From assembly GCF_040549525.1 (NCBI RefSeq), contig NZ_JBEPTM010000004.1:124001-188000 (forward strand): a DNA stretch of 64,000 nt, read 5' to 3'. This DNA is from Lacisediminihabitans sp040549525. Lineage in GTDB: Bacteria; Actinomycetota; Actinomycetes; Actinomycetales; Microbacteriaceae. Position 1 is the first letter of the stretch; each line of letters starts with the position of its first letter. The translations under genes and the position numbers were made by a program. Below the pieces are notes generated by a model, which was not told where the DNA came from, made no database searches, and worked only from the letters and a program-made list of their open reading frames with translations. Shown here one piece after another: positions 17,901 to 26,826 of the stretch.

Positions 17901-20879
17901 CGCAACCCGGTCGCCGTGTCCGACGAGGTGCGCATCCGGCCCGGGGGCACGGTTTCCATTCAGCCGCTCCTGAACGACTCGGACCCGGATGGGGGCACCC
18001 TCTCCATCACGAAGGTCGAGCCGAACTCGAAGGACATCGTCGCGCGCATCGAGGGCGACATCGTGAAGGTGACGCCGCCGACCAAGCCGGGCACCTACGG
18101 TCTCGTTTACACGATCGAGAACCGCTTCGGTGGCACCAGTGCCGCGTTCATCACGGTGATCGTGAGCACGGATGCGCCCCGCTCCTTCCCCGTGGTGAAT
18201 GACACCGTGCTCACCCTGTCCGATGTGCTCGGGCGAGACTCACTCGACGTCAACGTGCTGAAGAATGTCTTCTTCGCCGACGGCAACGTCTCGACACTCG
18301 GGGTCTCGGTGCTGCCCGGCTACTCGAGCGATGCGACAGTGACGCCGACGAAGCGCATCCAGGTGACCGTGAAGAACAAGAGCCAGATCATCCCCTTCTC
18401 CGTCGCGAACCCCGACGACGCGAGCGTGGTGTCCTACGCCTTCGTGTGGGTGCCCGGACTGAATGACGCCCTGCCCCAGCTGAACCGCAAGGCGCCTCCG
18501 CTCACGATCGCGAGCGAGTCGACGCTCTCGATCGACCTCAACGACTATGTGCTCGCGATCGGTGGCAAGCAGGTGCGCCTCACCGACTCGACCACCGTGC
18601 AGGCCACCCACTCCAACGGGTCGAACCTGGTGGTCAACGATCACACCCTCCAATTCACCTCCGCCGATAAGTACTTCGGGCCGGCATCGATTTCCTTCGA
18701 GGTGACCGACGGGAGCTCTGCGACGGATCCGACCGGTCGGAAGGCCACCCTGGTGCTGCCGATCAAGGTCACCCCGCGGCAGAACCAGCCGCCCGTCTTC
18801 GTCGGCGGGGTCATCGACTTCGAGCCGGGCACGTCGAAAGAACTCGACCTGCTCAAGCTCACCAACTACCCGTATCCGAAAGCACTGCCGGAGCTCACCT
18901 ATTCCGTGCTCAACCCGCTGCCGGACAGCTCGTTCACCTACACGCTCACCGGACAGAAGATCGTCATTCGCGCAAGTGAGAGTGCGGTCAAGGGCACTTC
19001 GACGGCGATTCTGCTGGGGGTGAAAGACAACACCTCGACCGGGCTGCAGGGCCAGATCGAGCTGAATGTCGTGGCATCCAGTCGCCCGCTCGCGCGACCG
19101 GCGCCGGACTCGGTGCTCGCGCCGCGGGGACAGACGACCACGGTGGACGTGCTGGCCAACGACGAGGCCACCAACCCATTCCCGGGCAAACCACTGAAGG
19201 TGCTCGCCATTCGTGGGCTCGACGGCGGATCGGTGCCGTCCGGGCTCACCATCTCCCCGAGCGCCGACAATCGAAAGCTGACCATCACTGCGTCGTCCTC
19301 CGCGCAGCCGGTCGACACCAACCTGCAGTACGAAGTGGCCGATGCGACCGGGGACCCGGACCGCTACGTCTGGGGCTCCATCACGGTCTCGGTGCAGGAC
19401 AAGCCCGATCCGGTGACCGCGCTCAAGGTCACCTCATTCGGGGACCGCGTACTCACCGTGCGCTGGAGCCCCGGGGTGTCGAACAACTCTCCCATCACCG
19501 GCTATGACATCCTCGTGACCTCGGCGTCGGGGGCAGTGTCCACGACCTCCTGTGCCGTCGCGGTGTGCGACATCACCACGCCGGGCAACGGTCCGGCCAA
19601 CGGGGTGCGGGTGGCGGTCAGGGCCATCAATGCGATCGGGGCCTCGGATGCGACGGACCTCGGTGCGACCGTCTGGTCGGACATCATCCCTCCCGCTCCG
19701 ACCGGCCTCGCCGCGAATCCCCTCGATGGCGGTCTGCGGATCATCTGGAATGCTGTGACGACTCCCTCCGCGGGAAGCGCGGTGAACAACTACCGCCTGG
19801 TGGTCGGCGGCGCCACGACCGATGTCGATCCCTCCGCCTGCAGTGGAGGATCGTGTTCCGCCGACGTGTCCGGGCTGACCAACGGCCAGAACGTCTCCGT
19901 GTCCCTCAGCGCGCGCAACTCGGCTCTCGCTGCCCTGGCGACCTGGAACTCCGCAAGCACGACCGGCACCCCCGCCGGTAAGCCCCTCTCCGTGTCCTCG
20001 CCGACGGCCACTGCGACCGACAGCTCGATCGCGCTCGCCTGGGGCGGCGCGTTCAGCAACAACGGGCGGGAGATCACCGGCTATCGGGCCGTCGCCTATA
20101 CCGGCGCGAGCCCCACCTGCGCGGCGCCCACCCCCTCGGGATCGACCACCCAGTCGGTGGGCACCTCGACGGCCGCCACCTTCTCCGGGCTCTCGCGCGA
20201 GTCGAGCTACTCACTCGTGGTGCTCGCAGACAACAGCATCGGCTGCACCGCGAGCCCGGCCGTCTCCGCGCACACCACCCCGGGAGTCGTCACCGCGATC
20301 TCCACAAGCGGCCCGAACAAGAGCGGTGCGACCTACGATTACGCTCTCACCGGAGCCTCCATCGGTACGCCGCTCTCGAGCGACTACAGCTTCTATTACC
20401 GGCTGCAAGGCGACTCGGTGCCCGCAACCGAGTATGGGCCCGTCTCCTTCGGAGCCCTCCTCACGGCGGAGGGCCAGCAGTACGGCCACGCGATCTCGGT
20501 GCAGGTGCGTGCGTGCCGCAACTTCCCGGATGCCGGCGCGGTCTGCCAGCAGAACTGGTCGGCGTCCTTCGCTGTCGGAACTCCCGTCGATCCGCGGATC
20601 GGTCCGGTCACCTTCACGCCCGTCGTGAATCCGGCCAACCCGAACGATCCGAGCGGCACTTTCACCTGGCCGAGCTGGACCTCCGCACGCTACGAGGGCA
20701 TCCAGTATTCCTGTGGCAACGGGGTCGGGGACACGCTCTTGCCAGGAGACACGAGCCAGGGCGGCCAGTGCGTCGCGCTCGTGCAACCCGGACAGGAGCC
20801 CGTGCTCACGATCGTGGTGATCGCCAATGGCGGAAGTACCTACACGATCCAGTACGACAGGAACGGTAATGTCCGATAA
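14985..20879 (+). CDS. Giant N-terminally anchored surface protein with Ig-like and FN3 domains
   Basis: A 1964-residue protein, the largest in the window. A short cytoplasmic N-terminus and one membrane helix (about 15-37) suggest the rest is outside the cell. Residues about 40-380 look like a beta-propeller (repeats of VWIVPL / VYQLD / VLFD type). About 11 Ig/cadherin-like modules follow (about 393-1465), recognisable by the recurring pattern PPxAxDDxxxxxxGxxxxxxVLxNDxDPDG. The C-terminal 490 residues hold about four or five FN3-like domains with paired cysteines. There is no sortase motif and no C-terminal helix, so anchoring is N-terminal. The start at 14985 is ten bases after the kinase stop. 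It corresponds in position to fn3 of the PFNA cluster; an adhesive role is inference. Confidence 0.88.
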   Translation: MTLRDWLAGHRSLVATATSGTVIAALVATVAIVSSGYTAQRLDLNDGSVWVANGSSQVIGRANTQVLALNTVVASSGADIQTIQRGSTVLLFDRTDSKVDIVDPATSKVQDSVPLPPQDPQLSIAGDNIVIAAGGTGQVWIVPLAQLPTFDAQSPATLSLGANAVTSVTPEGMLFGYSADTRQVYQLDAAHADTVAESTRARFGGARRDVSVTSVGGRWVLFDSVSRTILTADRTIDLSRLISSGANAVLQEASTGGDSVLIASSTGLLKVPLGGGNTVTLTTSNGGIPAAPRVMGGCTFAAWSIGSAWRQCGSSSAVTLTLDSMPASASQLAFVSNADRLVLSDPRGGGVWAVQQAGELIDNWADLITVRKDQQKVEQTNEDTPPDYEKTQVPPVAVDDSFGARPGRTSVLPVLLNDYDANGDVLVISDVTALDESIGHLDLINDSQQVQITLAPSASGTVSFGYSISDGRGGTASATVTVAVRLPSENSPPFQVKQSRALVAAGGRVTQDVLGDWVDPDGDAFYLTSAATAPPDTVTYKPEGTVVFTDGGSGPGLRSVPLVVSDGKLSGTGSLSVTVKAIGSVPIIADSYVKLAYAGQEITLSPLDHVRGGSGTLRLASVPAKSGVTITPSLEAGTFRFLSDQVGTHYIDYVVNDGDQTANGIVRVDVAAPPDANTKPITIPKNIFVQSLSTQTIDVASSDKDPAGGVLLVTGVYNLAPNSGVTAEVLEQRSIRVTLTAPLESGTVTFNYRITNGLAEAEGVVNVVEILRPTRSQPPIANDDSVTVRVGDAIDIPVLDNDVQPDGEQLTLNPLLSTTLGGNSGLLFASGNVLRYLAPQKTGDFTAVYAVSDPNGQSAQAQVKISVREAVQATNNPPVPQTVTARVIAGETVRIPIPLTGIDPDGDSVQLLGQATNPTKGSVTAVGTDYVDFLAGDYSAGTDTFTYSVIDALGARAIGLVRVGISPKFPGARNPVAVSDEVRIRPGGTVSIQPLLNDSDPDGGTLSITKVEPNSKDIVARIEGDIVKVTPPTKPGTYGLVYTIENRFGGTSAAFITVIVSTDAPRSFPVVNDTVLTLSDVLGRDSLDVNVLKNVFFADGNVSTLGVSVLPGYSSDATVTPTKRIQVTVKNKSQIIPFSVANPDDASVVSYAFVWVPGLNDALPQLNRKAPPLTIASESTLSIDLNDYVLAIGGKQVRLTDSTTVQATHSNGSNLVVNDHTLQFTSADKYFGPASISFEVTDGSSATDPTGRKATLVLPIKVTPRQNQPPVFVGGVIDFEPGTSKELDLLKLTNYPYPKALPELTYSVLNPLPDSSFTYTLTGQKIVIRASESAVKGTSTAILLGVKDNTSTGLQGQIELNVVASSRPLARPAPDSVLAPRGQTTTVDVLANDEATNPFPGKPLKVLAIRGLDGGSVPSGLTISPSADNRKLTITASSSAQPVDTNLQYEVADATGDPDRYVWGSITVSVQDKPDPVTALKVTSFGDRVLTVRWSPGVSNNSPITGYDILVTSASGAVSTTSCAVAVCDITTPGNGPANGVRVAVRAINAIGASDATDLGATVWSDIIPPAPTGLAANPLDGGLRIIWNAVTTPSAGSAVNNYRLVVGGATTDVDPSACSGGSCSADVSGLTNGQNVSVSLSARNSALAALATWNSASTTGTPAGKPLSVSSPTATATDSSIALAWGGAFSNNGREITGYRAVAYTGASPTCAAPTPSGSTTQSVGTSTAATFSGLSRESSYSLVVLADNSIGCTASPAVSAHTTPGVVTAISTSGPNKSGATYDYALTGASIGTPLSSDYSFYYRLQGDSVPATEYGPVSFGALLTAEGQQYGHAISVQVRACRNFPDAGAVCQQNWSASFAVGTPVDPRIGPVTFTPVVNPANPNDPSGTFTWPSWTSARYEGIQYSCGNGVGDTLLPGDTSQGGQCVALVQPGQEPVLTIVVIANGGSTYTIQYDRNGNVR

Positions 20880-20915
20880 CGTGCGGAGACCCCCGCTGAA
20901 CCGAGAGGCACCCGC

Positions 20916-21887
20916 ATGACGATGACACCCGAGCAGGCGAACTGGTTCTCCGACATCTTCAATCGGCTCGTCGCCAATGTCGACCAGGTGCTTCTCGGCA
21001 AGACCTTCGTCGTCAGGCTGTCATTCACCGCACTTCTGAGCGAGGGACACCTGCTGCTCGAGGACTTTCCCGGAACGGGCAAGACCTCCCTCGCGCGTGC
21101 CATGGCGCAGAGCGTGAAGGGCTCGACCAGCCGCATCCAGTTCACCCCTGACCTGCTCCCCGGTGACATCACCGGGGTGAGTATCTACGACCAGGGAGCC
21201 GGCGAGTTCGAGTTCCACCGCGGGCCGATCTTTGCGAACATCGTGCTTGCGGATGAGATCAACCGGGCGAGCCCGAAGACCCAGGCCGCACTGCTCGAAG
21301 TGATGGAGGAAGGCCGCGTCACGGTAGACGGCATCTCTCACGATGTCGGGGCTCCCTTCATGGTGATCGCCACCCAGAATCCCATCGAGCAGGCCGGCAC
21401 CTATCGGCTTCCCGAGGCCCAGCTCGACCGGTTCATCATGAAGGCGTCGATCGGCTATCCCGACCATGCCTCGACTGTGCGCATCCTCGAGGGCGCAGGG
21501 GTCAAGGCTCACGAGACGATCCTGCCTCCCATCGCGACCGACGAGGTCATCGTGGAGATGGGCGCCCTCGCGCGAACGGTCCATGTGGACGCGACGATCA
21601 ACGACTATGTCTCGCGGCTCGTCGAAGCGACCCGATCGGCGACCGAGGTGCGGCTCGGAGCGAGCGTTCGCGGAGCACTCGCGCTCATCCGCACCTCCAA
21701 GACCCTCGCGGCGGCGAACGGGCGCCACTATGTGATCCCGGATGACGTGAAGGCCCTCGCCGAGCCGGTGCTCGCTCACCGGCTCGTGCTCGACCCCGAA
21801 GCGGAATTCGACGGGGTGACCGCATCGAGCATCGTCAGCCAGCTGCTGATCGAGACCCCGCCGCCGAGCGACAGGCAAGCGGTGTGA
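20916..21887 (+). CDS. MoxR-type AAA+ ATPase
   Basis: A 323-residue AAA+ ATPase of the MoxR/RavA branch. Walker A is FPGTGKT (GTGKT at 53-57), Walker B LADEINRA (D113, E114), sensor 1 ATQNPIEQAG, and the arginine-finger region is LPEAQLDRF. MoxR proteins act as chaperones that mature or activate partners encoded next to them, typically DUF58 and VWA or transglutaminase proteins, exactly as here. GAGAGG (20903-20908) is the ribosome binding site. Its stop overlaps the GTG of the DUF58 gene by four bases, so the two are translationally coupled. Confidence 0.95.
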   Translation: MTMTPEQANWFSDIFNRLVANVDQVLLGKTFVVRLSFTALLSEGHLLLEDFPGTGKTSLARAMAQSVKGSTSRIQFTPDLLPGDITGVSIYDQGAGEFEFHRGPIFANIVLADEINRASPKTQAALLEVMEEGRVTVDGISHDVGAPFMVIATQNPIEQAGTYRLPEAQLDRFIMKASIGYPDHASTVRILEGAGVKAHETILPPIATDEVIVEMGALARTVHVDATINDYVSRLVEATRSATEVRLGASVRGALALIRTSKTLAAANGRHYVIPDDVKALAEPVLAHRLVLDPEAEFDGVTASSIVSQLLIETPPPSDRQAV

Positions 21888-23323
21888 GCGATCGGGGGCA
21901 GGTACGCCAGGCATCGAACAGCCGGACGGTGCGGGGGCAGTCCGGCCACGTTTCGCGATCCTCCCTGTCGTCTTCCCACTTCGACTCTGCCAACGGCACC
22001 GCCACGGTCGGGCTCACCAACGCCCGCACTCGCATCGTGGGCAATCGCACCGGGTTCCTCGCCGATGCGATCATCACCCTCGTGCGCTTGTTCCGCGCCA
22101 TCGGCGAGGTGCTCTCCGCCTGGTTCCGGCGCGTCTCTTCGGTCGTCACACCGCTCGGTTGGTCGATGCTCTTGCTGGTGCCCGCCGCTTTCGTCTTCGG
22201 CTACGGGCTGGGCTGGGTTGAACTGGTGGCCGTGGCCTTCGCCGGAACCGTGCTCATCCTCATCGCCGCCGCCTACCTCGTCGGTCGCAATGCCTTCGCC
22301 ATAGATCTGACGGTCGCCCACAGCCGGGTCGTGGTGGGGGATCGGGCCACCGGCCTGATCACGGTGACGAATCCGACCCGTCGCCGCCTCATCGGGGTGA
22401 AGGTCGAGGTGCCCGTCGGGCGCGGCCTCGCGGAGATCGCCATGCCCGGGTTGTCCCGCGGCGCCGCATTCCGCCACGAGTTCCTCGTGCCGACGAGCCA
22501 TCGCGGTGTCCTCGCCATCGGTCCCGTGCGCACGGTGCGCGCGGATCCCGTTGGCCTGGTTCGCCGGGAACTCGTCTGGACGACGGCCAGAGAGCTCTTC
22601 ATCCACCCGCGCACCATCGGCATCCCCTCCACCAGCACCGGGTTCGTGCGAGACCTCGAGGGGAATCCCACGAGGGACCTGTCCAACAGCGACGTCTCCT
22701 TCCATGCGCTGCGCGAATACGTGCCGGGGGACGAGCGACGCTACATCCACTGGAAGAGCACCGCGAAGACGGGCACCTACATGGTGCGGCAGTTCGAGGA
22801 GACCCGCCGAAGTCACCTCGTGATCGCCCTCAGTCTCGCGAGCGCGAACTACGCGACCGATGAGGAGTTCGAGATGGCGGTGAGCGTTGCGGGATCCCTG
22901 GGCGCGCGCGCGATCCGGGACGCCCGGAACGTCGCCGTCGTCGTCAGTGAGAAGACCCCGGAGTTCGCCAAGCGCAAAGTGCTCGCGGTGCGGCATCTCA
23001 ACACGCTCACCCGAACCCGACTGCTCGACGACCTGTCTGTCGTCGATCACGCGGAATCCGCGCTCGGCATCATGGATGTCGCCAGGGTCGCCGCCGATGA
23101 GATCACCGGGATCTCCGTCGCCTTCCTGGTCTGCGGATCGCTCGCCACCGCCACAGAGCTTCGTGCGGCGTCCACCAAGTTCCCTCCGGGAGTGGAGGTG
23201 GTCGCTGTCGTGTGCGACCCAGAGACGATCCCTGGGCTCCGTCGGGTCGCCGGACTGAGTGTGCTGACCATCGGCTACCTCGAAGACCTGCAGAAGTCCC
23301 TCGCCCGGGCGGCGGCCGCGTGA
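21884..23323 (+). CDS. DUF58 membrane protein
   Basis: A 479-residue protein. A polar N-terminus rich in Ser and Arg (1-85) precedes a hairpin of two membrane helices (about 86-130), then a beta-rich region and the DUF58 signature REYVPGDERRYIHWKSTAKT (about 276-295), followed by a VWA-like fold. DUF58 proteins are partners of MoxR ATPases; their biochemical function is not established, though the fold suggests metal-dependent adhesion. A GTG start overlaps the MoxR stop, and its stop overlaps the next GTG, giving a tightly coupled trio. Confidence 0.92.
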   Translation: MSDRGQVRQASNSRTVRGQSGHVSRSSLSSSHFDSANGTATVGLTNARTRIVGNRTGFLADAIITLVRLFRAIGEVLSAWFRRVSSVVTPLGWSMLLLVPAAFVFGYGLGWVELVAVAFAGTVLILIAAAYLVGRNAFAIDLTVAHSRVVVGDRATGLITVTNPTRRRLIGVKVEVPVGRGLAEIAMPGLSRGAAFRHEFLVPTSHRGVLAIGPVRTVRADPVGLVRRELVWTTARELFIHPRTIGIPSTSTGFVRDLEGNPTRDLSNSDVSFHALREYVPGDERRYIHWKSTAKTGTYMVRQFEETRRSHLVIALSLASANYATDEEFEMAVSVAGSLGARAIRDARNVAVVVSEKTPEFAKRKVLAVRHLNTLTRTRLLDDLSVVDHAESALGIMDVARVAADEITGISVAFLVCGSLATATELRAASTKFPPGVEVVAVVCDPETIPGLRRVAGLSVLTIGYLEDLQKSLARAAAA

Positions 23324-25722
23324 GTACCGGATCCGACAGCATCCGCCGCATCGACAGCAAGCGCCGGTCCCGGGTGGAGAAGCGACGCCCGGGGCGCCGC
23401 CGGTCGTCCGGTCGCGCGCGCCTGCCCTTCGCGTTCACGGCGATCACGATCCTGATGCTGTGGTCCACAACGCTCGTGGCCTCCGCGGCCCTCTGGCCGA
23501 TCTACCAGTCCCGTCAACTGCTCGTCGTCGTCGGAGCGACCATTCTCCTCGGATCGGCCATTGCCGTCTCCGGCGCCCTCTACCGCTGGTCGACGCTGAC
23601 CGTCACTCTCGTCACGATCGGCGTCTACCTGCTGGTGGGAGTACCTCTCGCCATCCCCGATCGCGCACTCTACGGCGTCCTGCCCACCGCCCAGGGCGAG
23701 ATCGAATTGCTGCAGGCCACCGCACTGAGTTGGAAGCAACTTCTCACGATCACGCTCCCGGTCGGATCGTACGAGTCGCTTCTGGTGCCGGCGTTCATCC
23801 TCGTGCTCGTCACGACCGTCGTCGGGCTCACGGTCGGCCTCCGCGCGCGCTGGGGAGAACTCGGGGTGCTTGCGCCCGTTGCGCTCTTCATCACGGCGAT
23901 CGTGTTCGGCGCGGCCACCGCCACCTGGCCCCTCGAACTCTCGCTCGGGCTGCTCGCGACATCGCTGGCGTGGCTCGTCTGGCGGCGGTGGTACCGACGC
24001 AGGGCCTCGATCCGCCTCCTCGCAGCCCAGGCTCTCGACAGCGATGGCCGACCGCTCGAGACCGCAAGCGACACCACCTTCGCCGGCTTCCGAACCATCA
24101 TGAGTGCGGGGCTCATCGTGCTGCTCGCGGCCGGGGCCTCGGTCGCTGCCACGCTCTCCCTGCCTCCCACGGTTCAGCGGCACGTGTTGCGCACGGCTAT
24201 CGTGAAGCCCTTCGATCCTCGGGTCTATGCGAGCCCCCTGAGCGGCTTCCGGCGCTACGAAGAGACCGTCGAGGCCAACACGACGATGCTCACCGTCACC
24301 GGCCTGCCGATCGGCAGTCGCATCCGCATCGCCACTCTCGACACCTATGACGGGATCGTCTACTCGGTAGGCAGTTCCCAGGTCTCCAGCGAATCGGGTT
24401 CCTTCACGCGGGTGCCCTCCACTTTCGACCAGTCCCGCACCGTCGGCGATCCGGTATCCCTGCGCGTGGTGGTCGGCGGCTACTCCGGCATCTGGCTTCC
24501 CACCGTCGGCAAGTTCACGAGTGTGAACTTCGAGGGAGCGGATGCCCCGGAGCTGCGGAATTCCTTCTACTACAACAACAACAGCGGCACCGCCGCGGTC
24601 GTCAGGCCCCTCGCGACCGGTGACAGCTATTCGCTGACAGCGGTGCAGCCCCGCCAGCCCTCGGCCGAGCAACTCGCGGCCCTTCGCCCGGGAGCCGCCG
24701 CCGTGCCACCGACCGCGCAGATCCCGGACCAGCTCTCGTCGACACTGGATGCCTGGACGCGCACCGAGACCGCTCCGGGAGCGCGCCTCGCGGCGATGAT
24801 CACCGCAATGAAGCGGACCGGCTACATCAGCCACGGCGTCGACCCCGAGCAACCGGCCAGCCGCTCCGGCCACGCCTCTGACCGGATCACTCAGTTGCTC
24901 ACCGACCAGCGCATGATCGGCGACCAGGAGCAGTACGCCGTCACCGCAGCGCTGATGGCCCGCCAGCTGGGCTTTCCGGCACGGGTGGTCTTCGGTTTTG
25001 TGCCCGAGGTCAACACCCAGGGCCCGACGCAGGTCCTCGGAAAGAACATCTCCGCCTGGATCGAGGTGGACACCGCCCAGTATGGGTGGGTGACGGTGGA
25101 TCCGACGCCGCCGGTACGTGACATTCCCGCGGAGCTGCCGAAGGATCCGACGACCATCGCCCGCCCCCAGTCGCCCGTGCAGCCTCCCATCGAGGACCCG
25201 ACCCGCCCCACCGCCCAGCAGCCCCCTGAGAGCACCCAGGACTCCTCGACGAAGGACAATCCGCTGCTCGCCGTGCTTCTCGTCGTGCTCCAGGTGCTCG
25301 GCTGGGTTGGGCTCGGCGCGGCGATCATCCTCGCCCCGTTCCTCGCGATCGTGGTCGCGAAGCTGAGGCGGCGCATGCTGCGGCGGCGCGCCCCGACCGC
25401 CATCCAGCGCATCAGTGGAGGGTGGCAGGAGTTCGAGGATGCGGTGATCGATCGCGGTCTCGAACCGCCGATTTCCCCCACTCGCACCGAGGTCGCATCG
25501 ACGGTCGGGGGAGTGCAGTCGCTGGTGCTCGCGGCCGTCGCCGACCGTGCGGTGTTCTCCCCGGACCAGCCGCGGGACGAGGAGGCAGACCAGGTCTGGC
25601 GCGCGGTAGAGGACTTGCGGGCATCCATGAATGACGGTCGCACACGTCGGCAGCGCATCCGGGCCGCGATCTCGCTGCGATCGCTCGGTGGATATAGTGT
25701 CAAGAGACTGTTCGGACGATAG
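23320..25722 (+). CDS. Transglutaminase-like (TgpA-type) membrane protein, catalytic Cys and His missing
   Basis: An 800-residue protein. A basic N-terminus and about six membrane helices (about 45-275) precede an extracellular transglutaminase-like domain (about 480-600), a Pro-rich stretch, one more helix (about 645-675) and a cytoplasmic tail. The fold motif is clear (ALMARQLGFPARVVFGF ... AWIEV ... YGWVTVDPTP), but the catalytic Cys position of the GxCEQYA motif is Gln (Q536 in GDQEQYA), and the catalytic His before AWxEV is Ser (S578). Only Asp D594 remains. It is therefore probably a binding module rather than an enzyme. The GTG start overlaps the DUF58 stop. It corresponds to tgm of the PFNA cluster. 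Confidence 0.88.
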   Translation: MSTGSDSIRRIDSKRRSRVEKRRPGRRRSSGRARLPFAFTAITILMLWSTTLVASAALWPIYQSRQLLVVVGATILLGSAIAVSGALYRWSTLTVTLVTIGVYLLVGVPLAIPDRALYGVLPTAQGEIELLQATALSWKQLLTITLPVGSYESLLVPAFILVLVTTVVGLTVGLRARWGELGVLAPVALFITAIVFGAATATWPLELSLGLLATSLAWLVWRRWYRRRASIRLLAAQALDSDGRPLETASDTTFAGFRTIMSAGLIVLLAAGASVAATLSLPPTVQRHVLRTAIVKPFDPRVYASPLSGFRRYEETVEANTTMLTVTGLPIGSRIRIATLDTYDGIVYSVGSSQVSSESGSFTRVPSTFDQSRTVGDPVSLRVVVGGYSGIWLPTVGKFTSVNFEGADAPELRNSFYYNNNSGTAAVVRPLATGDSYSLTAVQPRQPSAEQLAALRPGAAAVPPTAQIPDQLSSTLDAWTRTETAPGARLAAMITAMKRTGYISHGVDPEQPASRSGHASDRITQLLTDQRMIGDQEQYAVTAALMARQLGFPARVVFGFVPEVNTQGPTQVLGKNISAWIEVDTAQYGWVTVDPTPPVRDIPAELPKDPTTIARPQSPVQPPIEDPTRPTAQQPPESTQDSSTKDNPLLAVLLVVLQVLGWVGLGAAIILAPFLAIVVAKLRRRMLRRRAPTAIQRISGGWQEFEDAVIDRGLEPPISPTRTEVASTVGGVQSLVLAAVADRAVFSPDQPRDEEADQVWRAVEDLRASMNDGRTRRQRIRAAISLRSLGGYSVKRLFGR

Positions 25723-25770
25723 TCGGATGGTCGCGGCGGGATGGCAACAATGGGGAAGGGTACGGGAACC

Positions 25771-26730
25771 ATGACGTGTACCTTCTGCGGAACCCCGTTG
25801 CCTCCGGGGGCCCTCTTCTGTGGCGAATGCGGCCGCGCGGTCGTCGGGGTCCCGCTCGTCTCGGCAACGCTCGCGGCGGCGCCTCCGCCGTCCGTCGAGC
25901 ATCGACAGACCGTCGACTACCCACAGGCTCCGGCGATGCCGACCGTGCAGAATCCGGTTCCACCGCTGGTCGTGCCGAGGTCGGATGGCGCTGCAACGGT
26001 GGTCTGCGAGCAGTGTGGTTCGCCGATGTCGGAAGACGACATCTTCTGCGGTGAGTGCGGCTTCGTCTCGCGGGCCGCGAGCGAGGACTTCGGGCGCTCT
26101 CGCGACACCGCCATCATCAATCTCAGCCCACCGATCACCCCGGTCTCGCGCCCACGTCCGGTGCCCGTCGTGGACCACCTGCCCGATTTCGAAAAGGCTC
26201 CGGACTCAGCGCTACCGGCGATCTCCGTCGATCCCGCCGTTGCCGAACCCGCGGCGATGCCGAGCCAGGACGCCTTCGTGATGCCGCCGCAGCCGCCTCG
26301 AGTCACGCTGCCGACCACGGCGAAGAGCACAGAACGAACAGACGCGCCGTTCGACGAATCGGGCGATCTCGAGGCGACCCGCATCTCGCGTGCCGGCCGG
26401 GCGGGCGAGCGTTTCGTGCTGCAGTTCAGCACGGGCGAGAGCTTCACGGTCTACGGCAGCGGGCTCATCGGCCGCAACCCCCGCTCGGAGCCGGGCGAGT
26501 ATTTCGACCAGCTCGTGCGCGTGCTCGACCCGAGCAGATCCGTGTCGAAGGTCCACCTTGAATTCGGCCAGGATGCCGGACGATTCTGGATCATGGACCG
26601 CTACTCCGGAAACGGCACGATCGTGCGCGAACCCGAGTCCGAGGCGGTGCGCTGCCAGCCGGAGAAGCGCTTCCGCATCGCCCGCGGCACTCGTGTGGAC
26701 ATCGGCGAGCAGTTCTTCATCGTGAGCTGA
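25771..26730 (+). CDS. Double zinc-ribbon FHA-domain protein
   Basis: A 319-residue protein. It has two short zinc ribbons with CxxC pairs at C3/C6-C17/C20 and C79/C82-C93/C96, joined by Pro/Ala-rich linkers, and a C-terminal FHA domain (about 214-319) with GLIGRNPRS (R235), SRSVSKVH (255-262) and YSGNGT (278-283). The acidic motif DLEATRIS (199-206) just before the FHA domain is a likely phosphothreonine switch, like the EHTVV and ADTVV motifs of the FHA protein at 11752. ATGs at 25741 and 25750 are in frame alternatives; 25771 places the first ribbon at the N-terminus, as usual for this type. It probably links kinase output to the neighbouring membrane proteins. Confidence 0.85.
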   Translation: MTCTFCGTPLPPGALFCGECGRAVVGVPLVSATLAAAPPPSVEHRQTVDYPQAPAMPTVQNPVPPLVVPRSDGAATVVCEQCGSPMSEDDIFCGECGFVSRAASEDFGRSRDTAIINLSPPITPVSRPRPVPVVDHLPDFEKAPDSALPAISVDPAVAEPAAMPSQDAFVMPPQPPRVTLPTTAKSTERTDAPFDESGDLEATRISRAGRAGERFVLQFSTGESFTVYGSGLIGRNPRSEPGEYFDQLVRVLDPSRSVSKVHLEFGQDAGRFWIMDRYSGNGTIVREPESEAVRCQPEKRFRIARGTRVDIGEQFFIVS

Positions 26731-26826
26731 CCCTTCCTCTCCTCGGCCGGCCGGTCGAAGTGAGCACCGTCCCGAGATCGTCCGGTCCCGGGTGGAGGAA
26801 CACCGCGGTGATGCTGGGCTTGCGGG

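Noticed and set aside
23275..26178. A 967-codon minus-strand open frame across the transglutaminase-like and zinc-ribbon FHA genes
   Set aside because: Low-complexity Arg/Asp/Gly/His composition with no motif. The opposite strand encodes clear conserved domains with codon usage like the rest of the window.
26731..26826. A small WXG100-type gene before the EccC-like gene
   Set aside because: The 96-base gap and the overlapping 61-codon frame at 26760 have no WxG motif or helical pattern, and no other candidate was found up to the ald gene.
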